This document shows positions 37,633-45,716 of a stretch of DNA of 64,000 bases, piece by piece (position 1 is the first letter of the stretch; the number at the start of each line of letters is the position of its first letter). The stretch is from assembly GCF_000372725.1 (NCBI RefSeq), contig NW_005202176.1, positions 309,613-373,612 of the forward strand, written 5' to 3'. The position numbers and the translations under genes were made by a program. Source of the DNA: Emiliania huxleyi CCMP1516 (lineage: Eukaryota > Haptophyta > Isochrysidales > Noelaerhabdaceae). A model generated the notes under the pieces. The model was given only the letters and a program-made list of their open reading frames with translations, had not been told where the DNA came from and did no database searches.

Positions 37633-38701
37633 ACTTGTCTTCCTTCTCGGAAAGTTCGCGACCGAGTCTTTAGACTCGCTCGCGCGGCGCGCATTGACAT
37701 ATATTGACTGTGCGCATCCCCATGTCGAGCGCAGCTCGAAGTGCCGGCTGGCCTCTTCTTGAGTGCCCTGACGATTTGTGGTCATCCCGACTACGGAATA
37801 ACACGTGTTCTGTCGCCCCGTTCCGGAGGAATGCCGACAGGAGTGATTTGTTACTTGTGCAATCCGTGCAGGCACACACCCTCACAGACTGCACTACGCC
37901 GCGAGGGTTCTTGCTGACCTCACGCCGTTAAGATAGCTGCGTGCGCTGGCACTCAGACAAGACACAACCAGGACACCCCTCTCCCGGGGGGCCGCTGGCG
38001 TCCGGGTCCCCAAACAGCCCGAGGGCCGTGTTGGTGCTTCCACTAGTGCAGTTCGAGTGCAGTGCGCCTCACAGGCTGACACCGCACACCGTCTCGAACT
38101 GTCCTCGACGCCGCCAGTGGCGGGCCGACGGCAGGGTAGGGGCCGCAGGCCGTGCTTCGAGGCGCAGGCTCTACTGCTCATTCATGGCTCCGCACTCCGC
38201 TCCGCGCGGCGTGTTGAGTATGGCTCACACCAGCAGCCAGACGGCTGCTGGTGGATGCTCGCGCTCCCCTCGCGCCGTCCTTGGCACGAGAGGGCGGGTT
38301 GATTTGCGAGTGCACCACGCAATGCCAGCTGGCCCTGCGGGTGCACTTCGCCCATGGTCGTGTGCTCATCTGGCGGCACTGCTTGCTGCATGGCCATGTA
38401 AAGACGCCATTTTTGCACGGTGCTTTGCGCAAAGCATTACGTATGGGGCCACCTGCGGCTGGGGCGGTCCTCGCATTCCAGCTGGCGTGGACGACTGCTG
38501 TCCTCCTGTTGGCTGCTGGCTCCTCGTTCGAAGCTGAGCAGGCTGGTCCTCGCTGCAAAGCCTGCGGTTTGCATGTATTGGACTGGCGGCGCGGTGCTGC
38601 ACGCACTGCGGCGCGGATCCGTTTGGCCCATTGCGCCCGTCCGTAGGACGGGCGCGGTCGGTCGTGGCCTGGCGGCGGCACTCGCCTCCGGCCTGGCCAG
38701 C

Positions 38702-38928
38702 GTCAAAGCGAGTCGCCCAGGCTCCCTGCTGGGCGGCTCGCGTCGTGTTTGTAACGGTTCGAAGAAGCTCTTTGTTCACGGTTGCACCGTGAACAGGAGA
38801 TTGGTCGAGGCTATGCACAAGCGATGCGCGTAGACTCCGTGTGGCTCTGGGCTGCAGCCTGTTAGAGAGCCGAGTCGCTTTAATAGCACGGCCGGGCACG
38901 GTCGTACCTCGCGTGCCCTCTGTGCGAA
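38702..38928 (+). repeat. Repeat B, copy 2 (227 bp)
   Basis: Identical, as far as I can read, to 37196-37422. The 1069 bp between repeat A copy 2 and this copy (37633-38701) contain no recognised gene, only short hairpins such as CCAGCAGCC...GGCTGCTGG near 38232. Confidence 0.92.
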
Positions 38929-39119
38929 AAACCGCCCATTTTAATTCATAGCGGCCGCGGGTTGCTCGGATTACTTTTCCCTCGAAGACTAGTTTTTTGG
39001 CGTTCCGGTGCCTACAAAAAATATTCCGTATGATATCGAGCTGACCACGGGCACGGCGCACGGGGTTTGCGGCGATCACTGTCCTACCAGCGGGCACAGT
39101 GGGCCGCGGACACCCGTGA

Positions 39120-39525
39120 ATGACCTTAACGCCCATGCTCCGAGTTTTCGACTCCGCAGCTCGCTACGTCGACCAGGGAGGAGGCAAACGGAAAGGTGCC
39201 TTTGCCGTGTACCTGGAGCCGTGGCACGTCGACGTGGAGGACTTTCTGGAGCTTCGCAAAAATCACGGCAAGGAAGAGAACCGCGAGCGGACCTCGGGTG
39301 GTCTCTCTTCTGCCCGCATGAGTGCCCTAGACTCGACAAAACATACGGTGACGAGTTTGAAGAGCTGTACGAACAGTACGAGCGAGAGGGCAAGGCGCGC
39401 AAGACGATTCAGGCGCAAACGCTGTGGTTGAAGATTATCGAGTCGCAGACGGAGACGGGTACGCCGTACATGCTGTACAAGGACGCGATCAACAAGAAGT
39501 CGAACCAGGCAAACGTTGGAATTAC
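39120..39525 (+). pseudogene. Ribonucleotide reductase large-subunit relic
   Basis: One frame reads [20 protein letters not shown] and [14 protein letters not shown] (39160-39290); another reads [20 protein letters not shown], then [21 protein letters not shown] (39300-39520). Both are central catalytic blocks of class I RNR alpha, which makes deoxyribonucleotides. The segment between KEENRE and WSLFCP (normally ~20-25 residues) is deleted, shifting frame, and both ends of the ~750-residue protein are gone. Base composition is clearly less GC-rich than neighbouring host genes. A viral (NCLDV) source is possible but unproven. Confidence 0.8.
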
Positions 39526-39849
39526 CACTTTATACAGACAACTGTCGACAATCTGCAAGACACGTTGAAGCGCATAAAGACGATGCCGATGACGCATCTG
39601 CAGGCCATTTCATCGCGAGCGCAAGCGCAAGATAGAGTAGATGGAGAAGGAGAAGATGCAGGGCAGAGTGTTCGTCATGAAGTTACCTTCTCACAAACTT
39701 GCTGCAAAGAAAGCCGGCGTTTCTATGAATGGAACTCGAGGTCAGTGCGCACAAAGAATGAATGAGAGGCAACGGCTGTGCGGAATACAATTGTCCCGTT
39801 ATGGTAGCGGTGAAGATATACACAAAAAAAATCGACAGCCAGAGGGTTC

Positions 39850-39950
39850 CCGATCCATCACCTTGCTCCTTGGGGGGGGGGGCTCAGACCCCCCCCTGAG
39901 ATCCATCACCTTGGGGGGTGGGTCCAGACCCCCCCCTGAGATGATCCGAC
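39850..39950 (+). repeat. Poly-G/poly-C tandem hairpins
   Basis: Two units of ATCCATCACCTTG, G-run, CAGA, CCCCCCC, TGAGAT occur in tandem. Each folds into a G/C stem and the G-runs could form quadruplexes. Confidence 0.75.
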
Positions 39951-39973
39951 GGGTTGGTTTTACCGCGCATCGT

Positions 39974-40807
39974 TCATGAGCACGCACTGGTCTCGCTCGC
40001 TTTAGGAGCCTTGCAGTGCCCCCTGCGCAAACTCAGGTGTGCAGCAGTCGTGTAACTCGAGCGGCGGTTGTCCCATATGGTAGCATTGGGGTGAGCCGTC
40101 AGCAAGCGCACGAGGACAACGCACTCATAATACATGGTGTGGAAGCGTCCAGGCGCCAGCGCGTCACATCGTGGCTGGAGGCTGTTTCTGTGCAGCAGCT
40201 CGCCGCATCCTCCCTTGGCCGCCACGACGCTCGCAAAGACCACGGGTGCTGCCAACCGCGTGCAGATCCACCCCTTGTCGTCGAAGTCGAATCGAGAGAC
40301 CTCCTGTTGCTCGGGCCGTCGCAGCCCGATGAAGCCGACGATGCCCTCGGCGTCACCGACACTCGGCGGCAGGGCACCGTGAAAGTTGGTCAGCACGTCG
40401 AAGCGGTGGCGCACCACAAACGCGTGCCCGACCCCGTACTGCTGTTCGAACGCCTCCATGAGCCGAAAAGCTCGTCGGATGCCCTCAAACATCACGAGAA
40501 ATGTGCACATTTCCGGGGAGGTCTCACTGAAGTTGCTGCACCCTCGCCAAGCACAGCGGTAGGGCCCGCTGCTGTACACCTCGGACGCAGCGGGTTGCAG
40601 CGAGCGCAGCGCGACCAGGAGGGTCTCGGTGCTGGAAGCGTTCGGCTTGAGGTACTCGTGGTGGAGGCTGGCGAAGAGGTTCATGGTCTCTGGCGGCCCT
40701 CCTCCGAGCAGGTGGTGGCGCAGGAGCAGCGCCGTCTGGGGAGTGAGGTACGGAGCTGCACCGGAGAGGCAAATGGCAAACCGCACTCGCTGGACCGAAG
40801 ACGCCAT
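39974..40807 (-). CDS. Putative glycosyltransferase-like protein, 277 aa
   Basis: ATG at 40807 gives MASSVQRVRFAICLSGAAPY; stop at 39974. The opening V-R-F-A-I-C-L-S-G, the ...HAFVVRHRFDVLTNFHG block and a late DFDDKGWICTRL resemble a large protist family annotated as nucleotide-sugar-dependent transferases (A-I-C-L-S-G-x-x-R and K/R-R-x-D-x words). Catalytic residues cannot be assigned. No intron is needed and no signal peptide is obvious. The flanks are transposon debris on both sides. Confidence 0.5.
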   Translation of the reverse strand: MASSVQRVRFAICLSGAAPYLTPQTALLLRHHLLGGGPPETMNLFASLHHEYLKPNASSTETLLVALRSLQPAASEVYSSGPYRCAWRGCSNFSETSPEMCTFLVMFEGIRRAFRLMEAFEQQYGVGHAFVVRHRFDVLTNFHGALPPSVGDAEGIVGFIGLRRPEQQEVSRFDFDDKGWICTRLAAPVVFASVVAAKGGCGELLHRNSLQPRCDALAPGRFHTMYYECVVLVRLLTAHPNATIWDNRRSSYTTAAHLSLRRGHCKAPKASETSACS

Positions 40808-41009
40808 AGACGCCAACCTGTATATCTGGAGAAGGAGGGCGCCTGTGTTCTCGAGAACCTCGAGGTGGATATCCTTTGGCCGCGTTGGGTAGCGAGGATT
40901 GGTGTAACCCGAGCCACGGAGGCGTGTTTTCTGGCGGCCGACCGTCAGTGCACGGAGTTGCCACTTCTCCGACTGCCCCGGCTAGTTCCCGAGGTCGTCG
41001 GGTGTGACC

Positions 41010-41112
41010 CCTTCGTCCCCCGAGACCTAGCGCGGGTGGGTTGGAGGGGGCTCGCCCCGTTCCTCCCCATCGGGCCGCGTGAGCGGCCACGCCTCGCAGA
41101 TTCGTTTCTCGC
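41010..41112 (+). repeat. Dispersed repeat shared with 53238-53380
   Basis: Shared words: GAGACCTAGCGCG(G)GTGGGTT, GGAGGGGGCTCGC, CTCCCCATCG, GGGCCGC, AAGCGGCC/GAGCGGCC and GCCTCGCAG. The 53-kb copy has an extra ~45 bp. The interval 40808-41727 contains no supported gene. Confidence 0.8.
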
Positions 41113-41727
41113 GCCTGGGTCAGGCGCGCGGGGCATCCCCCGGGTCGCTCGACCAGCGATCCGAAGAGTGGCCGCTATGCGAGGGAAAGAGCGGGGCCCT
41201 CGACGCCTCAGTCCGGCCCTCCGAGGGGGGAAGGGAAGTGCGGGGTCCCCACGGGCGCCTCAGTTCGGCCCTCCCGAGGGGGGGAGGGGAGCAAGGGGGT
41301 GGGGGGATCAGGGTGGTGGGGAGGGGTCTCGGTTTCATGTGGCTATTACTTGCCTGCGTCTAAATTTAGTGCGGTGTGAAGTGTTTATCGATCTCCCGGA
41401 GTGGTTCGATTCCACATAAATCCGAGACGGTGATGGATGCGTCGTACGGTGGTCTCATGCCCAGTGAGGTAGTGCATCTGGCCACTCCTGATCCTGCTGA
41501 ACAAGCTCCTCTTGTAGCTCGATCGGTCACACCGCCATCGCCGTCGGGGAGAGGGGGGACGACACTGCTTCGGCAGCGTGCACCTCGATCCTGTACCGTG
41601 TTTGTTATGACCCCCCCCGATGAACACACCAGTGAGGGAGGGCGAGACGATCGAGGGGTCCCGTACCACGCGGAATCGGCCCTATCCAGTGCTCAAGTGC
41701 TCAAGCTGTGGTGTGGCCGGGAAGCCG

Positions 41728-42006
41728 TGCTAAAGGTGCGTGCCCGCACTAAAGATGCGGGACCCACACTAAATGTACTGCAGCTGCCCGCACCTAAAGT
41801 GAACTAAATGTGGCGCTAAATTGGAGATAAAACACACTAAATATGTGCTAAATATGTGCTAAATTTGCGCTAAATTTGCGCTAAAATTGCGCTAAATTTG
41901 TGCTAAATTTGTGCTAAATTCGCGCTAGAGACGCACTACACACGCACTCGAACACACACTAAATAGCGCACTAAACTATCACTAAAGTTCATTCACACGC
42001 ACTAAA
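41728..42006 (+). repeat. TGCTAAATTTG-type 11-12 bp minisatellite
   Basis: Eight fairly regular units of (T/C)GCTAAATTTG lie at 41840-41925, with degenerate GCACTAAA-type flanks on both sides. It is AT-rich against a GC-rich background. Confidence 0.9.
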
Positions 42007-42135
42007 TTTAGACCCAGGCGCCCTCCGGAGAACAAGTCGATCAAAGAGATATATTTCCCATTTCGTGCACAAAGAGCACAAAGGTGGCACCCTCGGCCAG
42101 CTGAAGCTCTCGACTCGTCGACCGAACTCTGGACG

Positions 42136-42501
42136 ATGCCGACCTCAAACCACCAGCGCCAGGAACGACGTGCCGCGGCTCGCCGCGCATCTGTTGCGAC
42201 CGACGACGTGCCCGACGCCGTCCCGCGGCCGCCAGGAAGAGGCCCGCGCGACCACTTCTGGGACCCGCGGCCGCCGGGCGTGTGGCGGCACAACGAGTCG
42301 AACGAACCGAACCAGCGCAGAGCGGCGCGTCTCACGAGCGCCCGCGGCCGCCACGCCGCCGCCGTCCGCGGCCGACGGTGGTCGCGAATCAACGCGGCGC
42401 GGTGCACCGCTGCGCCTGTCCTTCCGCGCCGCTGGACGTCGGCCGAGAAGACCGCTTCCCTCTGGGGACCCGACTCCGCGAAGATCGCGCGCGCGTCGTG
42501 A
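42136..42501 (+). CDS. Possible small hypothetical ORF, 121 aa
   Basis: ATG at 42136 opens MPTSNHQRQERRAAARRASV and runs to TGA at 42499-42501. Arg-rich, with one compositionally distinct word (DHFWDPRPPGVWRHNESNE). No family recognised, and antisense frames are open too, so this may be noise. The remaining sequence up to 43199 has a CCGCCG tract (42636-42840) and no recognised gene. Confidence 0.2.
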   Translation: MPTSNHQRQERRAAARRASVATDDVPDAVPRPPGRGPRDHFWDPRPPGVWRHNESNEPNQRRAARLTSARGRHAAAVRGRRWSRINAARCTAAPVLPRRWTSAEKTASLWGPDSAKIARAS

Positions 42502-43199
42502 GTGGCGGCGCGCGCGCGATCTCTGTTCCCGGGCACGCCGGTCGCAGTGGCATGGGATCCCAGGCTCAAAAGCGCTCAACAGCGAGCTGCTCCTCCTCCT
42601 GCCGCCGCTCCGCTCACCAAGACAACTCGGTGCCGCCGTTCTCGCCGCCGCCGCCGCCGCCGCCGCCTCGCGCCTTGCCTCCGTCACCGCCGCCCTCCAT
42701 CTCGCAGCGGCGCGTCCCTCTGATGGCGCGGGCTCCTCGCTCGTTGGCGCCTCGCCGCCGCCCCCCCTCTCGCCGCCGCTCCGCTCGTGGCCGCCCCATC
42801 CCCTGTCAATCCCGCCGCCTCCCCTGTCGATCCCCCCCACCGCCGCCACCGCCTCGCGCGTTTAGCGGGCCTTTAAGCTTAGGAATCCTAAATAGAGGTA
42901 GGGGGTGCCCACAGGACCCAAAAGAAAATAGCTTTCCGCCTCAAAAAGGGACGCACGAGGCAAATCTGATGTTGGAGTGTTCCAATAGGAGCGAGGCCTC
43001 TTCCGTTGGGGGACAGCCTATAAAGAAAAGAAACGCAATGTCGAAGGTGCCACCTTATCAACCACAAAAATAGGCCCGCGCGTGCTGCGCGGCCGTGCGC
43101 GGGCCCGGCGAGCGACTAGCGAGCCAACCTGCTAGTAAAACAGATTTCAAAGCGTCTGAGAATTGCGCGTAGCCCGCGACAGGCGCGATCAGCTGGGCC

Positions 43200-44210
43200 G
43201 CGATTGACGACAACCCGTTCGCTTCCTTCGCGTTCGACGCTAACCAGCCTGCTGCTCCGAAGCGGCCGCGCGTCACGTCGAGCCCCAAGGCGTCGGCGCC
43301 GTCCGGCAGCAGCGCTGCGGCAAAGGCGTCGGCGCCGTCCGCTAGCAGCGCTGCGGCAAAGGCGAGTCCGGCCAAGCCGGCGCCATCTGCGAGTCCCGCG
43401 CCGCTGTCCGCGGCGGAGAAGTTGCGGGAGTACCGTCTAATCGCCAGCTTCCGCCAGGGCAAGCGCGCAAGCGTCGACGACTTTCATCGCTTTCTTCTCT
43501 CGCTCGGCACGGGCGAGGAGCCCGGCGTCGGCGACCCGCGGCACGGCATGTTCTGGGCGCTCGTCGCCAGTCTGCTTTCGGTGCAGTGCCGCGACCGCGT
43601 TGCGCTGGCGGCGACGCGCGCCATGCTTAGGCTGTGCGCCGGCGAGGGCGCCGCGGGCGTTGCGGCTCTCGGCGAGGAGGAGCTGCTGCGGCTGGTGCAC
43701 AGCTGCAACTTTTGCGCCTCCAAGGCGAGGTACGTCCGGGCGGCGGCCGAGCACGCGCAGCGGCACGGCGGGCGCGTCCCGCGCGAGTACGACGCGCTGG
43801 TCCAGCTTCCCGGCGTGGGTCCCAAGATTGCACACCTCATGCGCAGCGTGGCGTTTGGGGAGGCGGAGGCGGGGATCGTCGTGGACACGCACGTGTTTCG
43901 CGTGGCGACCCGGCTGGGCTGGGTGGACGGGGCCGCCGCGCGTGCGGGGCCAGAGGGCGTGCGCGTGCAGCTCGAGAGGTGGGTCCCGCGCGAGGAGCGC
44001 GTCGGCTTCACCCTCGCCGTGGTCGGCTTCGGCCAGCTCGCGCGCGGAGGCGGCGGCTGGGGCGGGGCGCTGGTGGAGCACGCAAGCAGCGGGGCGCGCG
44101 CGACGCGGCTGCCCGACAGCGATGCCGCTGAGGCCGAGTCTTGCGTGGCCTCAGAGGCGAACATAGAGCTCGCAAAGTCCATCGTGGCGCGGATGGACGC
44201 GTCAGGTTAG
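43200..44210 (+). CDS. Endonuclease III-like HhH-GPD DNA glycosylase without an iron-sulfur loop
   Basis: The frame is open upstream of the first ATG-like codon: AIDDNPFASFAFDANQPAA, an S/A/K/P linker with a duplicated KASAPSxSSAA, then EYRLIASFRQGKRASVDDFH. The core has LLSVQCRDRVALAA, the helix-hairpin-helix LPGVGPKIAHLM with the catalytic Lys, and VDTHVFRVATRLGW with the catalytic Asp. Such enzymes excise oxidised pyrimidines and nick the strand. After VGFGQ, where relatives have C-x6-C-x2-C-x5-C, the sequence is a Gly/Ala/Ser stretch with a single Cys, so no [4Fe-4S] cluster. A 5' exon is probably missing. The 3' end is duplicated at 28923-29183. Confidence 0.78.
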   Translation, partial: AIDDNPFASFAFDANQPAAPKRPRVTSSPKASAPSGSSAAAKASAPSASSAAAKASPAKPAPSASPAPLSAAEKLREYRLIASFRQGKRASVDDFHRFLLSLGTGEEPGVGDPRHGMFWALVASLLSVQCRDRVALAATRAMLRLCAGEGAAGVAALGEEELLRLVHSCNFCASKARYVRAAAEHAQRHGGRVPREYDALVQLPGVGPKIAHLMRSVAFGEAEAGIVVDTHVFRVATRLGWVDGAAARAGPEGVRVQLERWVPREERVGFTLAVVGFGQLARGGGGWGGALVEHASSGARATRLPDSDAAEAESCVASEANIELAKSIVARMDASG

Positions 44211-44349
44211 CGGTAGCAAGGGGTGACACCACCTCCGAGCGTCGCACTTTGGGCACTCATACGTGCTACTGTATTCAATGGGTTGCGAGAAAGTTGTTCA
44301 CAAAGCGGCGCGCGTGTCATCGGGGCCGTCACACAGGCGCTTTAAAATA

Positions 44350-44475
44350 TATTGACTTCACCCGCCGCCGCCGCTGTCGAACCACGACAGCACCGCTCCC
44401 ACTTGGCCATCCACGGCGGCCTTCCGAATGCTTGCAGGGACGTCGCCGCCGCGCGACGGATGAGGCGGCGAGTGG
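44350..44475 (-). pseudogene. Ankyrin-gene 5' fragment
   Basis: The minus frame reads GDVPASIRKAAVDGQVGAVL, then SWFDSGGGGE, the usual opening helix of algal ankyrin proteins (compare RIEAAAEKGKVDVVQTWL in the 23.7-kb gene). No repeats follow before the sequence ends against the duplicated glycosylase 3' flank at 44312, so only a stub remains. Confidence 0.5.
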
Positions 44476-44937
44476 CGCGCTGCGGACATAGCGCGAAAGA
44501 TTTTACCGAAAAAGAGAATTTTACACCACAACACAATAATATGTGTTTTGGTTTTAAAAGAAACGGGGAATGAGGGGCCCCGCCACGAGGAGTGCGTTTT
44601 GGGGATGCAGAGCGCGCAAGGGGGTAGGGATGAGGCCGCAAAAGAGGCGCGCGAGGCAAGCAAGGAGGATGTCCGGCTGCAGCGCCGGCTCGAGCACACG
44701 AGCAGCACGGCCAGGGAGGTCTGTGTAACAGTGAATATTGCGCCTGTGGCTCGCGAAAAAAGTCGAGACGAAGGTTTCACAAATCCGAATCGCTTCACAT
44801 TTCTTCCACGTTCCACCCCTCCCCTGTCTGCTATAGCCGCAGCCACTCCCAGCTGCTCGGTGTGAACAGAGTTCGTACACCGAGCAGCAGGGAGCAACTC
44901 GAGATCCCTCGAGAGTTCACGCGGAGTCGGCTGGGGC

Positions 44938-44946
44938 TATAAAAAA
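44938..44946 (+). promoter_or_regulatory. TATA box of the 45.0-kb gene
   Basis: TATAAAAAA lies 68 bp before the ATG at 45014, with a pyrimidine/CA-rich leader (CCACCCACCACC) between, as expected of a core promoter with a 35-45 nt 5' UTR. Confidence 0.65.
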
Positions 44947-45013
44947 GACAGACCCCTCCCTACCCGAGACACACATCATCCACCCACCACCGACAATCAC
45001 CGAGCGCTTGCTC

Positions 45014-45493
45014 ATGACCAAGCTGCTGCTCGTCACCTTCCTCGCCACGGCGTCGGCCCTCAAGGTGGCCGGCGGCCCCGTTGTGCCCCAGCCCGCCGTC
45101 AAGCCGTCCTCGACGTCGACCGCCCTCCAGCTGCGCGGCGGCGGCATGGTCGACCAAGGCGTGTGGCTCAAGGCGGCTTCGGCCTTCTTCGGCTTGTACG
45201 GCGTCGGCTTCCTGCTCGCCCCAGAGATGACCATCACCCAGAACTTTGTCGTCACGCCCGACAAGTACCACTCCTTCTTCGCACGCAACATTGGGCTGTG
45301 CATCCTGTACACGGTGTATCTGCTCAACTACAAGATGGACGTTGCGGCAGCTGTGCCCGCGCTGGTCGCGTACATGGCCATCTGCGCTGTCGTCGGCCCG
45401 GTGTATGCCGAGCTCAAGCTGGAGACCACGCCGGCGCACAAGGCCGCCCTGCTCATGGTTCCGTTTATCGTGACCGGGCTGCTTGCGCTTTAA
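45014..45493 (+). CDS. Small multi-span membrane protein with signal peptide, probably plastid-directed
   Basis: ATG at 45014 starts MTKLLLVTFLATASALKVAG, a clear signal peptide with a cleavage-type A-S-A followed by a Ser/Thr/Pro-rich stretch, as in bipartite plastid presequences of algae with secondary plastids. About four hydrophobic segments follow (KAASAFFGLYGVGFLLAP; NIGLCILYTVYLLNY; AAAVPALVAYMAICAVVGPV; ALLMVPFIVTGLLAL) and the frame ends at 45493. The word APEMTITQNFVVTPDKYHSF is typical of a conserved algal family without known function. There is no intron, and a TATA box lies upstream, suggesting a highly expressed gene. Targeting is inference. Confidence 0.7.
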   Translation: MTKLLLVTFLATASALKVAGGPVVPQPAVKPSSTSTALQLRGGGMVDQGVWLKAASAFFGLYGVGFLLAPEMTITQNFVVTPDKYHSFFARNIGLCILYTVYLLNYKMDVAAAVPALVAYMAICAVVGPVYAELKLETTPAHKAALLMVPFIVTGLLAL

Positions 45494-45716
45494 GCCCGGT
45501 CATACTCTCGCACGTGTGCACAACGCTCTGGTGAGTCAAGTGGAGCGCTGGCGACACAGTGTGCGGACCTCTCTCGAGCTGGCTCCTCATCCTCTGTGAC
45601 TGTGTACGTTGAGTATGAGAAAATCAGTAGTTTGCACAGCTAACACATCTCAGACGGATCGCGAACGTGGTCAGAAGTGTCTCGTATAATGCGCCTCGTG
45701 CCGACGCGCCGCGCGC

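Noticed and set aside
41400-41425. Exact tRNA B-box-like word GGTTCGATTCC with a 4-bp T stem
   Set aside because: No matching acceptor stem, anticodon arm or A box upstream in the required spacing; not a tRNA gene.
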